A DNA stretch of 52,847 nucleotides, from the NCBI GenBank assembly GCA_019739215.1, contig JAHHDR010000045.1, forward strand, positions 1 through 52,847, written 5' to 3'. Positions 25,298 through 33,804 of the stretch are shown here, piece by piece. The stretch is from Rhizobium sp. (GTDB lineage: Bacteria > Pseudomonadota > Alphaproteobacteria > Rhizobiales > Rhizobiaceae). The notes beneath the pieces are model-generated. The model did not search any database. It was not told where the DNA came from and saw only the letters and a program-made list of their open reading frames with translations. How positions within the stretch are numbered: position 1 is the stretch's first letter; each line of letters opens with the position of its first letter. Position numbers and translations under genes: made by a program.

Positions 25298-26644
25298 ATG
25301 ATCATCCCTCGCGCCAACGTTTCCGAGTCCCTGATCGAACGCGTCTCGCTGTGGCTGCAGCAGTCGGCGCTCAGGGGCAGCGATCTGGAGTCGCTCGTCC
25401 ATGGCCTCTGCGAGCGCCTCGCGGCTGCCGGCGTCCCCTTGCTCAGGGTGCATCTGAGCTTTTCCATGCTTCATCCGCTCTACGATGCGCTCGGCTTCAC
25501 CTGGGTGCGCGGCCAGGGCGTCGAGATTGAAGGCTTCAGGCCCGACGGAAGCGAGGCTGACAAGACGCGCTTCGTCAGCAGCCCCTACTACTACCTTCTG
25601 GCCAACGGCCTGCCCCACCTCCGCCGCCGGATCGATGCGCTTGCGCCATCGGAATTCGCGATCTTCGACGACCTCAAGGCGATGAACGGCACCGATTACC
25701 TCGCCTTCGTGCAGTCCTTCGACGAGGAGACGACGCGCGGCATGGTCGGGTCCTGGACAACCGACGCCCCGGGCGGCTTCAGCGAAGAGGTGATCGACGC
25801 CCTGCTGCACATCCAGAGCCATCTCGCGGTGGCGGCGAAGATGGCGGTTCTCGGCAAGCTGGCCGATAATATGGTGACCACCTATCTCGGCGGCAATGCC
25901 GGCCAGCGCGTGCTCTCCGGCCAGGTGCGCCGCGGCGACGGCGAGACGATCCGGGCAGCACTTGTCATGGCCGACATGCGCAGGTCGACGGCCCTCGCCG
26001 AAAAGGCCGGCCGGCAGGTCTATATCGACACGCTCAACACCTTCTTCGATGCCATCGCAGCGCCGTTCAACCGCAATGGCGGCGAGATCCTGAGCTTCAT
26101 GGGCGACGGCTTCCTCGCAGTCTATCCCTGCGACCGGCATCGCGGCCCGTCGGAAGTCGCCACACAGGCCGCGATGGCCGCGGTCCGGGAGGCCACCGCG
26201 CGCATGGCCGACCTCAATGCCGGTCGAAGAAGCGAACGGCTCGGCGAAGTCAAGTACGGCATCGCGCTGCATGTCGGCAACGTCATGTTCGGCAATGTCG
26301 GCCTGCAGGACCGGCTCACCTTCTCGGCCTTCGGCGGCGCGGTCAATGAAGTCCATCGGCTGCAGGGCCTGACCAAGACTCTCGGCCGACCGGTCATCGC
26401 CAGCCAGGCCTTCGCCACCTATTGCGGCGGCGACTGGCTGCCGCTCGGCGAGCGCCGACTGCGCGGCGTTCAGGAAAAGCTGTCGCTCTTTGCCCCCGGC
26501 GAGGGCAACATGACGGCATCGCCGATGGAGTCGACGCAGAAGAAGGGGCTTGACCTCCGATCCGAAGCCGAACATGTGATGTTGCTCTATCGCAATTCCC
26601 GCCAACAGAAGCCGGCCGGTCCGGGAGCCAATTTCCTGCAATGA
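25298..26644 (+). CDS. Class III adenylate/guanylate cyclase domain protein with altered base-selecting residues
   Basis: A 448-residue protein. Residues 1-205 are an unassigned, possibly sensory domain; residues about 215-400 are a class III cyclase domain. The metal-binding aspartates are present (D226 in VMADMRRST, D270 in FMGDGFLAVYP), as are the transition-state residues N350 and R354 in GGAVNEVHRLQ. The two purine-selecting positions, normally Lys and Asp, are Ser266 and Gly347, so the substrate may be unusual or selection may differ. No membrane helix is seen. The ATG at 25298 is preceded by GAAGGA at a suitable distance; longer in-frame starts extend into the promoter region. The stop overlaps the following lyase gene (ATGA), so the two are translationally coupled. 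Confidence 0.88.
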   Translation: MIIPRANVSESLIERVSLWLQQSALRGSDLESLVHGLCERLAAAGVPLLRVHLSFSMLHPLYDALGFTWVRGQGVEIEGFRPDGSEADKTRFVSSPYYYLLANGLPHLRRRIDALAPSEFAIFDDLKAMNGTDYLAFVQSFDEETTRGMVGSWTTDAPGGFSEEVIDALLHIQSHLAVAAKMAVLGKLADNMVTTYLGGNAGQRVLSGQVRRGDGETIRAALVMADMRRSTALAEKAGRQVYIDTLNTFFDAIAAPFNRNGGEILSFMGDGFLAVYPCDRHRGPSEVATQAAMAAVREATARMADLNAGRRSERLGEVKYGIALHVGNVMFGNVGLQDRLTFSAFGGAVNEVHRLQGLTKTLGRPVIASQAFATYCGGDWLPLGERRLRGVQEKLSLFAPGEGNMTASPMESTQKKGLDLRSEAEHVMLLYRNSRQQKPAGPGANFLQ

Positions 26645-27621
26645 AGAAGGTCGTCGCGCTCGCCATGTTCCTGACATCCGTTCTCACCAGCGCAGAAACC
26701 ATCGCGGACGACGCCTACAAGACCCCCCTCTTCGACAGTTTCGAGGGGGAGCATTTCTCTCCGCAGGGTGGGCTCTACTACAAGGACAATGCCGAACAGC
26801 GCGCCGGGATCGTCGAATTCGACGGCACCGCCGGCCGTGACGGCAGGGGAGCGCTCAAGCTCTCCGTGCGCCCGGGCTGCAATGTCGGCGCCGACAGTTG
26901 CAGCGAGCGCGCCGAGATCTGGGAACGGCCGAACCTGCGCGTGCCCTATTTCACCCCTATCTGGTACGGCTTTGCCGTCAGGTTCGCCGATCCCGTGCCG
27001 CAGGATGATCACCGCTACCTCATCGCGCAGTGGAAGCGCGAAATCGATCCAGGTGCGCCCGGAGACTTCAGCCCTTTCCTTGCCCTGAGGTTGCGCAAAG
27101 GCAGGCTGTTTGCGACGGTGGAGGCAAACCATTTCGCGCCGCTGCGCCAGGAACCCAAGGGCACGCCGGCCGTATGCGGCCCGGGTGAGACCGCCGTCTG
27201 GATGCGCCCGGATACCAACCAGATGCGGGCCCTGGTGGCGACGGACGCGAACTGGCAGCCCGAGGACGGCGCGCTGTTCAACGCCTGCACTAACAGGATA
27301 GAGGTCATCGACCGGGGCAACCCCCTGCCGCCGCCGGATTCAGGCTGGATCGACTTCGCCATCATGACCAAGCCGGGCCCGGATGGCTCGGGCCATATCG
27401 AGATCTTTGCCAATGACAAATGGATCGTGACGATCAAGGGCTATATCGGCCACAACGACCCGCCTCTCGGTGACAACCAGTACTTCAAGTTCGGTCCCTA
27501 TCGGGCCGCGTCCGATGGCCTGTGGACACTCTACTACGATGACTTCAGGCGCAGCCCCAAAGCAGCCGATGTCTTGGGACGCTCGGCGCTTTGCCTGCTT
27601 GAAAACTCTTCAACCTGTTGA
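26641..27621 (+). CDS. Secreted polysaccharide lyase-like protein (heparin lyase I-like fold)
   Basis: A 326-residue exported protein. Residues 1-23 form a signal peptide (MKKVV, hydrophobic core, cleavage near SAETIA). The mature part has the pattern of the bacterial polysaccharide lyase/heparin lyase I-like jelly-roll family: LFDSFEGEHF, SERAEIWERP, a WYGFAVRF segment, IAQWKRE, WIDFAIMTK, and a C-terminal YFKFGPYRAASDGLWTLYYDDF. Such proteins cleave or bind acidic polysaccharides in the periplasm or outside. The family call is from pattern recognition and the substrate is unknown. Coupling to a cyclase gene (4-nt overlap) and the nearby sugar dehydrogenase and glycosyltransferases suggest processing of the cell's own uronic-acid glycan. 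Confidence 0.75.
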   Translation: MKKVVALAMFLTSVLTSAETIADDAYKTPLFDSFEGEHFSPQGGLYYKDNAEQRAGIVEFDGTAGRDGRGALKLSVRPGCNVGADSCSERAEIWERPNLRVPYFTPIWYGFAVRFADPVPQDDHRYLIAQWKREIDPGAPGDFSPFLALRLRKGRLFATVEANHFAPLRQEPKGTPAVCGPGETAVWMRPDTNQMRALVATDANWQPEDGALFNACTNRIEVIDRGNPLPPPDSGWIDFAIMTKPGPDGSGHIEIFANDKWIVTIKGYIGHNDPPLGDNQYFKFGPYRAASDGLWTLYYDDFRRSPKAADVLGRSALCLLENSSTC

Positions 27622-27753
27622 ATGAGCGAAATTTTTCTCGTCATTGTACAGTCGCGCTTTTTGCTGAGACCTGCGGTGGACTTGCGCGCCGGAGTGCGTT
27701 AGCATTTTTTCCCGGGGAACTGACAAAAAAGACTGACGAGGAAGGCCCGCATC

Positions 27754-29646
27754 ATGGCGCCGGCATCCGACCTGTTGCGGGTCGAGAACCTGAGTATTTC
27801 GTTTTCTCTGCTGGGCGGCAAGATCGACGCGGTCAAGCGGGCGGATCTTCGCGTGTTGCCCGGCAAAGTCACGGCGCTGGTCGGTGAATCGGGTTCCGGA
27901 AAATCCGTGATCAGCCAGGCAGTGATGGGCATTCTGCCGAAGTCCGCGACCGTGGCGGGCAAGATCGTCTTTCACGACGCCGCCTTGGACAAGCCACCGA
28001 TCGACCTCGCGACGCTCCCGCAGGATGGCCGCGAGATGCGGGCGCTGCGCGGCGCGCGCATGGGCATGATCTTCCAGGAACCGATGACGTCTCTGTCGCC
28101 GTTGCACACGATCGGCAACCAGATTTCCGAAGTGCTGAAGATCCATACGCCGCAGTCCCGGGCCGATCGGCGCGACTCGACGATCGAGATGCTGTCCCTC
28201 GTCGGCTTCAAGGATCCCGCCCGCGCCTATGACATGTATCCGTTCGAACTCTCCGGCGGAATGCGCCAGCGCGCGATGATTGCCATGGCGCTGATCTGCA
28301 GGCCCGCGCTGCTGATCGCCGACGAGCCGACGACCGCGCTCGACGTCACGATCCAGGCGCAGATTCTCCAGTTGCTACGCGAGCTCCAGGAAAAGCTCGA
28401 CATGGCCATGCTGCTGATCACCCACGATCTCGGCGTCGTCGCCAATGTCGCAGACGAAGTGATCGTGATCTATCACGGCGAGATCATGGAAGCCGGGCCG
28501 GTCGAGTCGATCTTCCGCAGCCCGAGCCATCCTTATCTCAAGGGGCTTATGGCGGCCGTCCCGCATTTCGACATGCGGCCCGGCGAGCGGCTCAAGGCCT
28601 TGCGCGATGTGCGGGTCGACGCCGGCAAGCTGATGGAGAACGACCGCAAGCCGCTTCCCAAGGACGACGGCGTGCTGCTGTCCGTGCGCGACGTGGTCAA
28701 GACCTTTGGCAGCCGCAAGTCGGGCTGGTTCGGCGGCAACGCGGCCCCTCCCTTCCGGGCCGTCGATGGCGTGAGCTTCGATGTCAGGCGCGGCGAATGT
28801 CTCGGCCTGGTCGGCGAAAGCGGTTGTGGCAAGACCACGCTGTCGAAGATCCTGATGCGGGCCATCACGCCGGACTCGGGCTCGGTCATGTTCAATGCGG
28901 CGGAAGGCCCGATCGACCTGCTCCACGCCAGGGGCGATGCGCTGCAGACGCTGCACGCCCGCATCCAGATGGTGTTCCAGGATCCTGTGGCCTCGCTCTC
29001 GCCGCGCATGACGATCAAGAACATCGTTGCCGAGCCGCTCGAAATCCACGATCGCGGCGACGCAAGATGGCGCCAGGACAAGGTCGTCGATCTGCTTGAG
29101 GCAACCGGTCTCGGCAGCCGGCACCTCAACCGCTATCCGCACGGACTGTCCGGCGGCCAGCGCCAGCGCGTCGGCATCGCGCGCGCTCTCGCGCTCGGTC
29201 CGGACCTGCTACTGTGCGATGAGCCTGTCTCGGCGCTCGATGTGTCCGTCCAGGCCCAGATCCTCAACCTGCTGAAAGACCTGCAGAACGAACTGGGACT
29301 GACCTACATCTTCATCTCCCACAACCTCGCCGTCGTCGACTACATGGCCGACCGCATCGCGGTCATGTGCGCCGGCCGCATCGTCGAACTGGCGCCCCGC
29401 GAAACGCTCATGCGAGCGCCGGCGCATCCCTACACCCGCGCGCTTCTCAACGCTGTTCCGTTCCCCGATCTCGACCGGCCGCTGGACTTCGAAGCGCTCC
29501 GCAGCGGCGGCGCCCGCGAGATGAACAGTTGGGCCGCGCAGTTTCGCGAAGAGAGCGGCGAGGACGCGCTTTCGCTCGCCGACATCGGCAATGGACACAT
29601 GGTTCTGGCGCGCCAGACGGCCAACATCGCGGAATTGACCCCATGA
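27754..29646 (+). CDS. Dipeptide/oligopeptide-type ABC importer, fused double ATPase
   Basis: Two ATP-binding domains in one 630-residue protein power an Opp/Dpp-family importer. Domain 1 has Walker A GESGSGKS (44-51), signature LSGGMRQR and Walker B LLIADEPTTALD. Domain 2 has Walker A GESGCGKT (354-361), signature LSGGQRQR and Walker B LLLCDEPVSALD. All catalytic residues are intact. A GAGGAAGG ribosome-binding site sits 8 nt before the ATG. The stop overlaps the substrate-binding protein gene (ATGA). Fusion of the DppD- and DppF-like subunits also occurs in YejF-type and several alphaproteobacterial systems. Confidence 0.94.
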   Translation: MAPASDLLRVENLSISFSLLGGKIDAVKRADLRVLPGKVTALVGESGSGKSVISQAVMGILPKSATVAGKIVFHDAALDKPPIDLATLPQDGREMRALRGARMGMIFQEPMTSLSPLHTIGNQISEVLKIHTPQSRADRRDSTIEMLSLVGFKDPARAYDMYPFELSGGMRQRAMIAMALICRPALLIADEPTTALDVTIQAQILQLLRELQEKLDMAMLLITHDLGVVANVADEVIVIYHGEIMEAGPVESIFRSPSHPYLKGLMAAVPHFDMRPGERLKALRDVRVDAGKLMENDRKPLPKDDGVLLSVRDVVKTFGSRKSGWFGGNAAPPFRAVDGVSFDVRRGECLGLVGESGCGKTTLSKILMRAITPDSGSVMFNAAEGPIDLLHARGDALQTLHARIQMVFQDPVASLSPRMTIKNIVAEPLEIHDRGDARWRQDKVVDLLEATGLGSRHLNRYPHGLSGGQRQRVGIARALALGPDLLLCDEPVSALDVSVQAQILNLLKDLQNELGLTYIFISHNLAVVDYMADRIAVMCAGRIVELAPRETLMRAPAHPYTRALLNAVPFPDLDRPLDFEALRSGGAREMNSWAAQFREESGEDALSLADIGNGHMVLARQTANIAELTP

Positions 29647-31556
29647 TGCGCCGTCGCACATTTCTCGGCTCGATGGTGGCTCTGTCCCTTCCCGGTCTCG
29701 CCCGCGGACAGGCACCCGCGGACACGCTGGAGCCACCCTTCCTCCATGACCGGCTTCGCGCCGCGGCCTTGCCCGACATCGCCGACCGCCTGCCCAAGAA
29801 CCCGCGCGTCATCGACCTTGCCGCCATGGGCCGCAAGCCCGGCCGATATGGCGGCGATATCCGCATGCTCGTCGGCAGCCAGCGCGACACCCGTCTCATG
29901 ACCATCAATGGTTATGCGCGGCTGGTCGGCTACGACGAGAAACTCAACCTCCATCCCGATGTTCTCGAGAGCTTCACCGCCGAGGGCGACCGGGTGTTCA
30001 CCTTCAAGATCCGCGAGGGACACCGCTGGTCCGACGGATCCTACCTCACCGCCGAGGATTTCCGTTATGCCTGGGAAGATGTGATCCTCGACGAGGATCT
30101 CAGGCGCGGCGGGCTCCCGCGTGAACTGCTCGCCGAGGGCAAGCCGCCAGTGTTCGAGGTCGTCGATACCTACACCGTGCGCTACACTTGGCCCGCGCCC
30201 AATCCGGATTTCCTCCCCAAGCTCGCAGCGCCGCAGCCCATCGTGGTGGTGATGCCGGCGAAATACCTCAAGCAGTTCCACGAGAAGCACCAGGACGCCA
30301 ATCGTCTCTCTGCGCTCATCAAGCAGTATCGCGCAAAGCATTGGCGCGATCTCCACACCAAGATGTCGCGCAGCTACCGGCCCGAGAACCCCGACCTGCC
30401 GACGCTCGATCCCTGGCGCAACACCACCGCACCGCCGTCCGAGCAGTTCGTATTCGAACGCAACCCCTTCTTCCATCGCGTCGACGAAAACGGCCTGCAA
30501 CTGCCCTATCTCGACCGTGTGATCCTCAATGTCAGTTCATCGGAGATCATTGCGGCGAAGACCGGGGCGGGCGAGAGCGACCTGCAATTCACCGGCATCG
30601 ATTTCACGGACTACGCCTTCCTCAAGGACTCCGAGAGCCGCTATCCGGTCAAGGTCAGTCTCTGGACCAAGACGCAAGGCTCTCTCGTATCCCTGCTGCC
30701 CAACCTCAACAGCGCCGACGACGGCTGGCGCAAGCTGTTCCAGGACGTCCGCGTCAGGCGGGCGCTGTCGATCGCCATCGACCGGACCGAAATCAACAAG
30801 GCGGTTTTCTACGGCCTCGCCGCCGAAAGTGCCGATTCGATTCTCCCGGAAAGCCCTCTGTTCGAGCCGCGCTACCGGTCGGCCTGGAGCCAGCATGATC
30901 CGGATCTTGCCAACAGGCTGCTCGACGAAGCCGGCCTGGCCAACCGGGACGACGACGGCTTCCGGATGCTGCCGGACGGACGCATGGCGCAGATCATCGT
31001 CGAGACCGCCGGTGAGAGCACGCTGGAGACCGACGTGCTCGAACTTGTCACCGATCACTGGCGGCAGATCGGCATCTCGCTTTTCATCAAGACCTCGCAG
31101 CGCGACATCTTCCGCAACCGCGCCATGGCCGGCCAGATCATGATGTCGATGTGGTCCGGCCTCGACAACGGCGTTCCCACGGCAGACATGAACCCCGGAA
31201 TGCTCGCGCCCACCGCCGACGAGCAACTGCAATGGCCGGTATGGGGCATGTATTACCTCTCGAACGGGCAAAAGGGAACGCCACCGGACCTGCCAGAGGC
31301 GGTCCGTCTGGTCGAACTCCTCGAGGACTGGAAGAAGACCACGGTCATGGCCGAGCGCAGGGCCGTCTGGAGCAAGATGCTCGATCTCTACTCCGAGCAG
31401 GTCTTCTCCATCGGCATCGTCAACGCCTCGCGGCAGCCGGTCCTGCGGTCAGCGCACCTGCGCAACGTTCCCGACCAGGGCCTCTACGGCTTTGACCCGA
31501 CATGCTATCTGGGCGTCTACAAGCCCGATACGTTCTGGCTCGAGCGGGAGGCCTGA
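29643..31556 (+). CDS. ABC transporter extracellular solute-binding protein, family 5
   Basis: The periplasmic substrate-receptor of the importer. The 637-residue protein begins with a twin-arginine-type signal (RRRTFLGSMVALSLPGLARG), implying export folded through Tat. It then follows the SBP_bac_5 pattern: GGDIRMLVGS, FKIREGHRWSDGSYLTAEDFRYAWE, and VRRALSIAIDRTEIN. At over 600 residues it is longer than typical DppA (about 530); large members of this family often bind oligosaccharides rather than peptides, so the substrate is open. Two adjacent ATGs (29643, 29646) are possible starts; the first overlaps the ATPase stop. It is followed by the permeases with 2-nt and -4-nt spacing. Confidence 0.92.
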   Translation: MMRRRTFLGSMVALSLPGLARGQAPADTLEPPFLHDRLRAAALPDIADRLPKNPRVIDLAAMGRKPGRYGGDIRMLVGSQRDTRLMTINGYARLVGYDEKLNLHPDVLESFTAEGDRVFTFKIREGHRWSDGSYLTAEDFRYAWEDVILDEDLRRGGLPRELLAEGKPPVFEVVDTYTVRYTWPAPNPDFLPKLAAPQPIVVVMPAKYLKQFHEKHQDANRLSALIKQYRAKHWRDLHTKMSRSYRPENPDLPTLDPWRNTTAPPSEQFVFERNPFFHRVDENGLQLPYLDRVILNVSSSEIIAAKTGAGESDLQFTGIDFTDYAFLKDSESRYPVKVSLWTKTQGSLVSLLPNLNSADDGWRKLFQDVRVRRALSIAIDRTEINKAVFYGLAAESADSILPESPLFEPRYRSAWSQHDPDLANRLLDEAGLANRDDDGFRMLPDGRMAQIIVETAGESTLETDVLELVTDHWRQIGISLFIKTSQRDIFRNRAMAGQIMMSMWSGLDNGVPTADMNPGMLAPTADEQLQWPVWGMYYLSNGQKGTPPDLPEAVRLVELLEDWKKTTVMAERRAVWSKMLDLYSEQVFSIGIVNASRQPVLRSAHLRNVPDQGLYGFDPTCYLGVYKPDTFWLEREA

Positions 31557-31558
31557 CG

Positions 31559-32557
31559 ATGCTCAGATACATCCTCTGGCGTATCACGGTGATGATCCCG
31601 ACGCTGCTGATCATATCGGCGCTTGTCTTCACCATCATCGAATTGCCGCCGGGCGACTATTTCGAAAGCTACATCGCCGATCTCGCCGCCCAGGGTGAGG
31701 CGGTGGACCTGCAGGAAATCGAGCAGTTGCGTGAGGAATACGGCTTCGACAAGCCGCCGGTCATCCGCTACTTCTACTGGGTCGCCGGCATGCTGCAGGG
31801 CGACTTCGGCTACTCCTTCGAGTATCAGCTTCCGGTCAACGAAGTGGTCGGCGACAGGCTGTGGCTGACGGTTCTCGTATCCTTCGTCACCATCATCTTC
31901 ACCTGGATCATCGCCTTTCCGATCGGTATCTACTCGGCCACGCATCAGTATAGCTGGGGCGATTTCGGCCTGACATTCATGGGCCTGATCGGCATTGCAA
32001 TCCCGAATTTTCTCTTCGCGCTGATCCTGATGTATTTCGCCAATATCTGGTTCGGCACCTCCATCGGCCACCTGATGGACGAACAGTATTTCAACGCACC
32101 GATGAGTTGGGCGAAGGCCAGGTCGATCGCCGAGCACATGTGGATTCCCGTCATCATCGTCGGCACCGCCGGCACGGCCAGCATGATCCGCAAGCTGCGC
32201 GCCAACCTGCTCGATGAGTTGCAGAAGCAGTATGTCGTCACGGCGCGCGCCAAGGGTCTGCATCCCTTCAAGACCCTGATGAAGTATCCGCTGCGCATGT
32301 CGCTCAATTTCTTCATCTCCGACATCGGCTCGATCCTGCCGGCGATCATCTCCGGCGCGGAAATCACTGCAATCGTGCTGTCGCTCGAAACCACAGGTCC
32401 CATGCTGATCAAGGCCCTGCAAAGCCAGGACATGTATCTCGCCGGCTCGTTCCTGATGTTCCTCGCCTTCCTCACGGTCATCGGCGTGCTGGTATCCGAC
32501 ATTGCGCTCGCCATTCTCGATCCGCGTATCCGGCTACAGGGAGGGAGCACGAAATGA
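31559..32557 (+). CDS. ABC transporter permease, DppB-like
   Basis: Inner-membrane permease of the importer, 332 residues from the ATG at 31559, 2 nt after the solute-binding-protein stop. It starts with a membrane helix (LRYILWRITVMIPTLLIIS). The typical periplasmic segment with QLREEYGFDKPPVIRYFYW follows, and the cytoplasmic coupling loop around VVTARAKGLHPFKTLMKYPL (the EAA-type loop contacting the ATPase) is intact. It overlaps the second permease by 4 nt. Confidence 0.93.
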   Translation: MLRYILWRITVMIPTLLIISALVFTIIELPPGDYFESYIADLAAQGEAVDLQEIEQLREEYGFDKPPVIRYFYWVAGMLQGDFGYSFEYQLPVNEVVGDRLWLTVLVSFVTIIFTWIIAFPIGIYSATHQYSWGDFGLTFMGLIGIAIPNFLFALILMYFANIWFGTSIGHLMDEQYFNAPMSWAKARSIAEHMWIPVIIVGTAGTASMIRKLRANLLDELQKQYVVTARAKGLHPFKTLMKYPLRMSLNFFISDIGSILPAIISGAEITAIVLSLETTGPMLIKALQSQDMYLAGSFLMFLAFLTVIGVLVSDIALAILDPRIRLQGGSTK

Positions 32558-33732
32558 CCCACTCTCCCCTGCCCGCGCCCGGTGCGCCGCTCGAACATTA
32601 TGTCTCCGACGCGCCGTTCGATCCCTATTCGATCGAGCAGATGACGCCGGAGCAGGAGCATGTCTTCCGCGCGTCGCAGCTCCGTCTCATCTGGTGGAAG
32701 TTCAAGCGGCACAGACTCGCCGTTGTCTCGGCGATATTCCTGCTGGCGCTCTATTTCGTCGTCGCCATCGTCGAGATCCTGGCGCCCTACAACCTGCATA
32801 CGCGCAATGTCGATTTCATCCACGCCCCGCCGCAGCGGGTGCGACTCTTCCATCAGGGAGAATTCGTCGGCCCCTTTGTCTATGGTCGCGACATGACGCT
32901 CGACATGAACACGCTGAGGCGGAACTATGTCGACAACACCGCCAAGGTGGAAAAGCTCCGCTTCTTCTGCTCCGGCGACTCCTACAGGTTCTGGGGACTC
33001 GTCGAAGGCAGCTTTCACCTCGTCTGTCCGGCCAAGGGCGGTCAATTTTATTTGATGGGGAGTGATCGCCTGGGGCGTGACGTCTTCTCCCGGGTACTCT
33101 ATGGCGCACGCGTATCGCTGACGATCGGCCTTCTCGGCGTGGCGGTCAGCTTCGTTCTCGGCATCGTGATCGGCGGCCTGGCCGGCTACCACGGCGGCGT
33201 CTTCGATCTTATTGTGCAGCGCATCATAGAGGTGTTACAATCAATCCCCAGTATACCGCTCTGGATGGCGCTGGCCGCCATCATGCCCGTCACCTGGAGC
33301 CCCATGTTGATCTATCTGGGCATCACAGCGATCCTCGGCCTCCTCGACTGGACAGGTCTGGCCCGGGCGGTGCGCTCGAAACTTCTGTCGCTCCGCGAGG
33401 AGGACTACGTGCTGGCTGCACAATTGATGGGCGCCAGGACGAGTCGCATCATCGGTCGCCATCTCGTGCCGGGCTTCATGTCGCACTTGATCGCCACCGC
33501 CACCCTCGCTATTCCCGGCATGATCCTCGGCGAGACGGCGCTCAGCTTTCTCGGTCTTGGCCTCAGGGCGCCGATCACCAGTTGGGGCATCCTGCTGACC
33601 GAGGCGAGAAGCGTCAGCGTCATTGCCTTCTACCCGTGGCTGATGTTCCCGGTGATACCGGTGATCCTGGTCATCCTGGCCTTCAACTTCCTCGGCGACG
33701 GCCTCCGCGATGCCGCCGACCCCTATAAGTAA
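32554..33732 (+). CDS. ABC transporter permease, DppC-like with long periplasmic insertion
   Basis: Second permease, 392 residues. After an N-terminal cytoplasmic tail and the first helix (VVSAIFLLALYFVVAIVEIL) there is a periplasmic stretch of roughly 110 residues before the family motif GSDRLGRDVFSRVLYGAR. In ordinary DppC/OppC proteins this spacer is only 20-40 residues. The EAA loop (AAQLMGARTSRIIGRHLVPG) and the C-terminal helices are normal. Long loops of this kind occur in oligosaccharide-type members of the family, which, with the large receptor, hints at glycan rather than peptide uptake. It is the last gene of the four-gene importer operon. Confidence 0.92.
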   Translation: MTHSPLPAPGAPLEHYVSDAPFDPYSIEQMTPEQEHVFRASQLRLIWWKFKRHRLAVVSAIFLLALYFVVAIVEILAPYNLHTRNVDFIHAPPQRVRLFHQGEFVGPFVYGRDMTLDMNTLRRNYVDNTAKVEKLRFFCSGDSYRFWGLVEGSFHLVCPAKGGQFYLMGSDRLGRDVFSRVLYGARVSLTIGLLGVAVSFVLGIVIGGLAGYHGGVFDLIVQRIIEVLQSIPSIPLWMALAAIMPVTWSPMLIYLGITAILGLLDWTGLARAVRSKLLSLREEDYVLAAQLMGARTSRIIGRHLVPGFMSHLIATATLAIPGMILGETALSFLGLGLRAPITSWGILLTEARSVSVIAFYPWLMFPVIPVILVILAFNFLGDGLRDAADPYK

Positions 33733-33804
33733 AACGGAGTTCGTCATGCGGATGCGTAGAGAACGGATTGCCGTGATGTGCGAAATCAAGCCGGAGTGCC
33801 ACTC

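Noticed and set aside
27607..27621. Short TTCAA-CCTG-TTGAA stem at the end of the lyase gene as a terminator
   Set aside because: The stem is only 5 bp and AT-rich, overlaps the stop codon, and the nearest T-run is about 12 nt away.
29367..29642. N-terminal extension of the solute-binding protein frame
   Set aside because: The extension overlaps the ATPase gene and lacks a signal peptide; the Tat signal begins at the ATG at 29643.
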